This document shows positions 21,930 to 23,628 of a DNA stretch of 23,628 nt, one piece after another. Source of the DNA: a virus. Made by a program: the position numbers and the translations under genes. The DNA is taken from positions 1 to 23,628 of IMG/VR virus record IMGVR_UViG_3300031841_001434; one strand, given 5' to 3'. How positions within the stretch are numbered: position 1 is the stretch's first letter; every line of letters begins with the position of its first letter. A model generated the notes under the pieces. That model worked only from the letters and a program-made list of their open reading frames with translations, was not told the DNA's origin and did no database searches.

Positions 21930-21951
21930 AGGGGGCTAGTGCCCCCTTTTT
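21930..21951 (+). terminator. strong rho-independent terminator
   Basis: AGGGGGC-TAGT-GCCCCCT forms a 7-bp, nearly all-GC stem with a 4-nt loop, followed by TTTT then ATT. It lies about 25 nt after the SSB-like stop and closes the recombination operon. It is one of the few GC-rich patches in the window. Confidence 0.9.
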
Positions 21952-22036
21952 ATTGATAAAATAATTAAGCGATACTTATATCAAAAAACTTTTTTTATGG
22001 CTAAATACGGCATCCTAGGGGCACTTTTTTTCTTCA

Positions 22037-22276
22037 ATGTTTGAATTTTGTACAATGTTAAACAAAGTATGTGCTTTTTGTACTAAATCTAAATGGAATC
22101 CATATATTGAGGATTATGACGATGAAGATAGATTGTTTTGTGGTGTGTCATCAGGGTTTGATACTAGGGTAGAAGCATTAGATGAGTGCTGGATGAATAT
22201 GTCTAAAGGTAAAAGAAATAATTTTACCAAAGCTAAAAGAGAAGAATATCAAATATTAAAAACAAATAGGAGTTAG
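22037..22276 (+). CDS. hypothetical cysteine-containing protein
   Basis: This 79-residue protein has C12-x-x-C15 early (VCAFCTKSKW) and further Cys at about 35 and 50, so a zinc site is possible. It ends basic (KGKRNNFTKAKREEYQ). No ribosome binding site precedes the ATG at 22037, nor the next ATG at 22052, so the start is uncertain. It is transcribed beyond the terminator, perhaps from a weak promoter around 21953 (TTGATA-N18-TATATC) or by readthrough. Confidence 0.58.
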   Translation: MFEFCTMLNKVCAFCTKSKWNPYIEDYDDEDRLFCGVSSGFDTRVEALDECWMNMSKGKRNNFTKAKREEYQILKTNRS

Positions 22277-22277
22277 A

Positions 22278-22526
22278 ATGGATATATTAGATGATTACCC
22301 ACAAGAAAGAAAAAGTATAAAGTGGAATTACTTTAGTGATGATACGATCATACCTGATAGTGAACAACTTACAGATGAAGAAAGAAAGAAATTAACTAAC
22401 CTAATAGGTCTGTGCGTGAATCGAGTTATAGATTTTAATGAGTATTACACAAAACTAGCTGAATTTTGGAATGAGGTAGGAGAACCTGAGTACGCTAAAG
22501 AAGCTTTACTTAGAGTAGAAGATTAG
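22278..22526 (+). CDS. hypothetical acidic protein, last plus-strand gene
   Basis: This 82-residue protein has AGGAG upstream of ATG, one base after the preceding stop. It is acidic and helical in its second half (EERKKLTNLIGLCVNRVIDF, then YYTKLAEFWNEVGEPEYAKEAL). It ends at the convergent junction, where its TAG overlaps the stop of the minus-strand gene. No family recognised. Confidence 0.7.
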   Translation: MDILDDYPQERKSIKWNYFSDDTIIPDSEQLTDEERKKLTNLIGLCVNRVIDFNEYYTKLAEFWNEVGEPEYAKEALLRVED

Positions 22527-23628
22527 AATGTAAACAACTCTGCATACATATCAATAAGTTCATCATGTCTTAATAATCTATTGTATGCTTTATCACCGAT
22601 TCTTTTGCGGAGATCGTTAAGTCTCTCTGTATATACTAAATCATTTTTTCCGGGTGCTATCTTAGATTTTAATAAAAGTCTTTTACCTAGTAATGATTGA
22701 GAAATACTAGATGGGTCTTTACCACCTTCAGAAACTGCATCTACTATAAATTTATTGATTGTAGCTGGATCATCACCCTTCATAATACCTTCATAAGCTT
22801 TTTTCATATTAGTTCTAAATGCTTTTATCTCTTTATCAGGGTTAGATTTAAACGTACCACCATATTTATTTTCAAACTTCCATCTGTAGTAAGCCTTAAT
22901 AGCATTATTATCTTTTTGAGCTTCAGGATTTCCTAATCCAAAACCAACTAATGTTTGTTTAAACACTCTATTTGCAGGAAAAAATCTTTCTCCAAACTTT
23001 ATTGCTCTATCCATAGCTTCATCATAAGTGTATTTACCTTTACCACTTACAGCTTCTGTTAGTTCTTTTGCAAGTACCCAAGGATAAAATATATCAAGCA
23101 CACTTTCTTTACCACCAGCAGTAGATTGTAATATTTGACCATATAATCCAGCAAATGTTGTGTAACCCCAAGATTTAATTAAAAATTCTAATGGCTTTTC
23201 TTTAACTTCATTCCACTTTATCTCAACATTGTCTGAACCACCATACATATAAGCTAGTAAAAATTGTGCAGTAGCTCCTGATACAGCACCTCCAAATAAA
23301 TCACTAAGACTTGACTTGGTAACATCTACTAATTTTTTATAGTCTTTTTCAGCTATGGATTCATTTATAGCCTTTGAGTTAGTTCTTACTATTCTATTTA
23401 AAGACCTTATTTTCATTTGAGCGTATGTTTCAAATGCAGTAGCCGCTCTAAATATTCTATTTTGCTCTAACCTTGATTGCTCACCAGCTCTCTGTGCACC
23501 CCCAGTTAATGCAGATGGAGCTCTTCTTATTAATGCATCGTATAATTGTTGTGGTGCTTTACCTGATACCATTAACTCTGCTTCCGATCTAGAAAATCCC
23601 ATTTCTCTTAAAAATAAAACATCAGTAC
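22523..23628 (-). CDS. C-terminal part of a large virion protein (partial)
   Basis: The reading frame is open to the right edge of the window; the ATG at 23602 is preceded in frame by more coding sequence (about eight residues, TDVLFLRE), so the true start is outside. At least 368 residues are seen. They are alpha-helical, with Gly-rich hydrophobic segments (FGGAVSGATAQFLLAYMYGG, TFAGLYGQILQSTAGG), then FFPANRVFKQTLVG and a charged C-terminal helical part. This resembles the end of very long internal virion or polyvalent proteins of marine phages. Membrane-active or ejection roles are inferred. Its stop overlaps the convergent plus gene. Confidence 0.62.
   Translation of the reverse strand, partial: TDVLFLREMGFSRSEAELMVSGKAPQQLYDALIRRAPSALTGGAQRAGEQSRLEQNRIFRAATAFETYAQMKIRSLNRIVRTNSKAINESIAEKDYKKLVDVTKSSLSDLFGGAVSGATAQFLLAYMYGGSDNVEIKWNEVKEKPLEFLIKSWGYTTFAGLYGQILQSTAGGKESVLDIFYPWVLAKELTEAVSGKGKYTYDEAMDRAIKFGERFFPANRVFKQTLVGFGLGNPEAQKDNNAIKAYYRWKFENKYGGTFKSNPDKEIKAFRTNMKKAYEGIMKGDDPATINKFIVDAVSEGGKDPSSISQSLLGKRLLLKSKIAPGKNDLVYTERLNDLRKRIGDKAYNRLLRHDELIDMYAELFTF

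Noticed and set aside
21992-22045. Fifteen-codon hydrophobic ORF before the gene at 22037
   Set aside because: No ribosome binding site and too short to judge without conservation data.

Overview
The window is part of an AT-rich double-stranded DNA tailed phage (or prophage) genome. It carries a complete packaging and head-morphogenesis module: small and large terminase, portal, scaffold, HK97-fold-type capsid protein and a possible decoration protein. It also carries a block of very small, tightly overlapped early genes typical of phages. Most genes have clear AAGGAG/AAAGGA-type ribosome binding sites, which argues for a host that uses Shine-Dalgarno initiation. The P22-type portal, SU10-like capsid protein and GG-motif virion protein recall marine phages, but this host guess is inference. 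No host gene, integrase, tRNA or CRISPR array was seen.

Layout. (1) 1-9.85 kb, minus strand, read right to left: a small protein, terS, a 46-residue ORF, terL, an M15-type peptidoglycan peptidase, a GG-motif virion protein, portal, scaffold, major capsid protein, a probable decoration protein and a zinc-ribbon protein. Several junctions are TAATG or TAGTG overlaps. (2) 9.84-10.41 kb: a divergent control region with palindromes, a very AT-rich tract and a structured leader. (3) 10.41-11.35 kb: a DUF932 gene on the plus strand, closed by a terminator. (4) 11.35-11.84 kb: noncoding, with four iteron-like direct repeats and an inverted repeat. (5) 11.84-18.94 kb: about 27 small plus-strand genes, several of them under 60 codons. 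Most are unknown; a MazG-like protein, an HNH endonuclease and zinc-ribbon proteins are recognisable. (6) 18.94-21.95 kb: a recombination cassette with a Cas4-like Fe-S nuclease, an SSB-like protein, a PD-(D/E)XK nuclease, a resolvase-like nuclease and a second small SSB-like protein, closed by a strong terminator. (7) 22.04-22.53 kb: two more small plus genes. They meet, stop codon on stop codon, a minus-strand gene that runs off the right edge and looks like the C-terminus of a very large virion protein.

The two most interesting signals are noncoding. First, six promoter-like sites share the form GGAAC-N16-(C/A)GTATA or a close variant, with identical spacing, in the gaps before plus-strand genes. 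They resemble ECF-sigma promoters more than sigma70 promoters. Second, the gap before the small SSB-like gene (21592-21673) folds into a three-way junction. Its closing helix is 17 pairs long, and its only two departures from Watson-Crick pairing are G-U wobbles, so it is a good candidate for an undescribed cis-regulatory RNA.

If the genome is circular or circularly permuted, the minus-strand late operon would run left from 9.85 kb, off the window, and return at the right edge to end at 22.52 kb. The genome would then be two opposed transcription units with one divergent and one convergent junction. No DNA polymerase, helicase, primase or annealase gene was recognised in the window.
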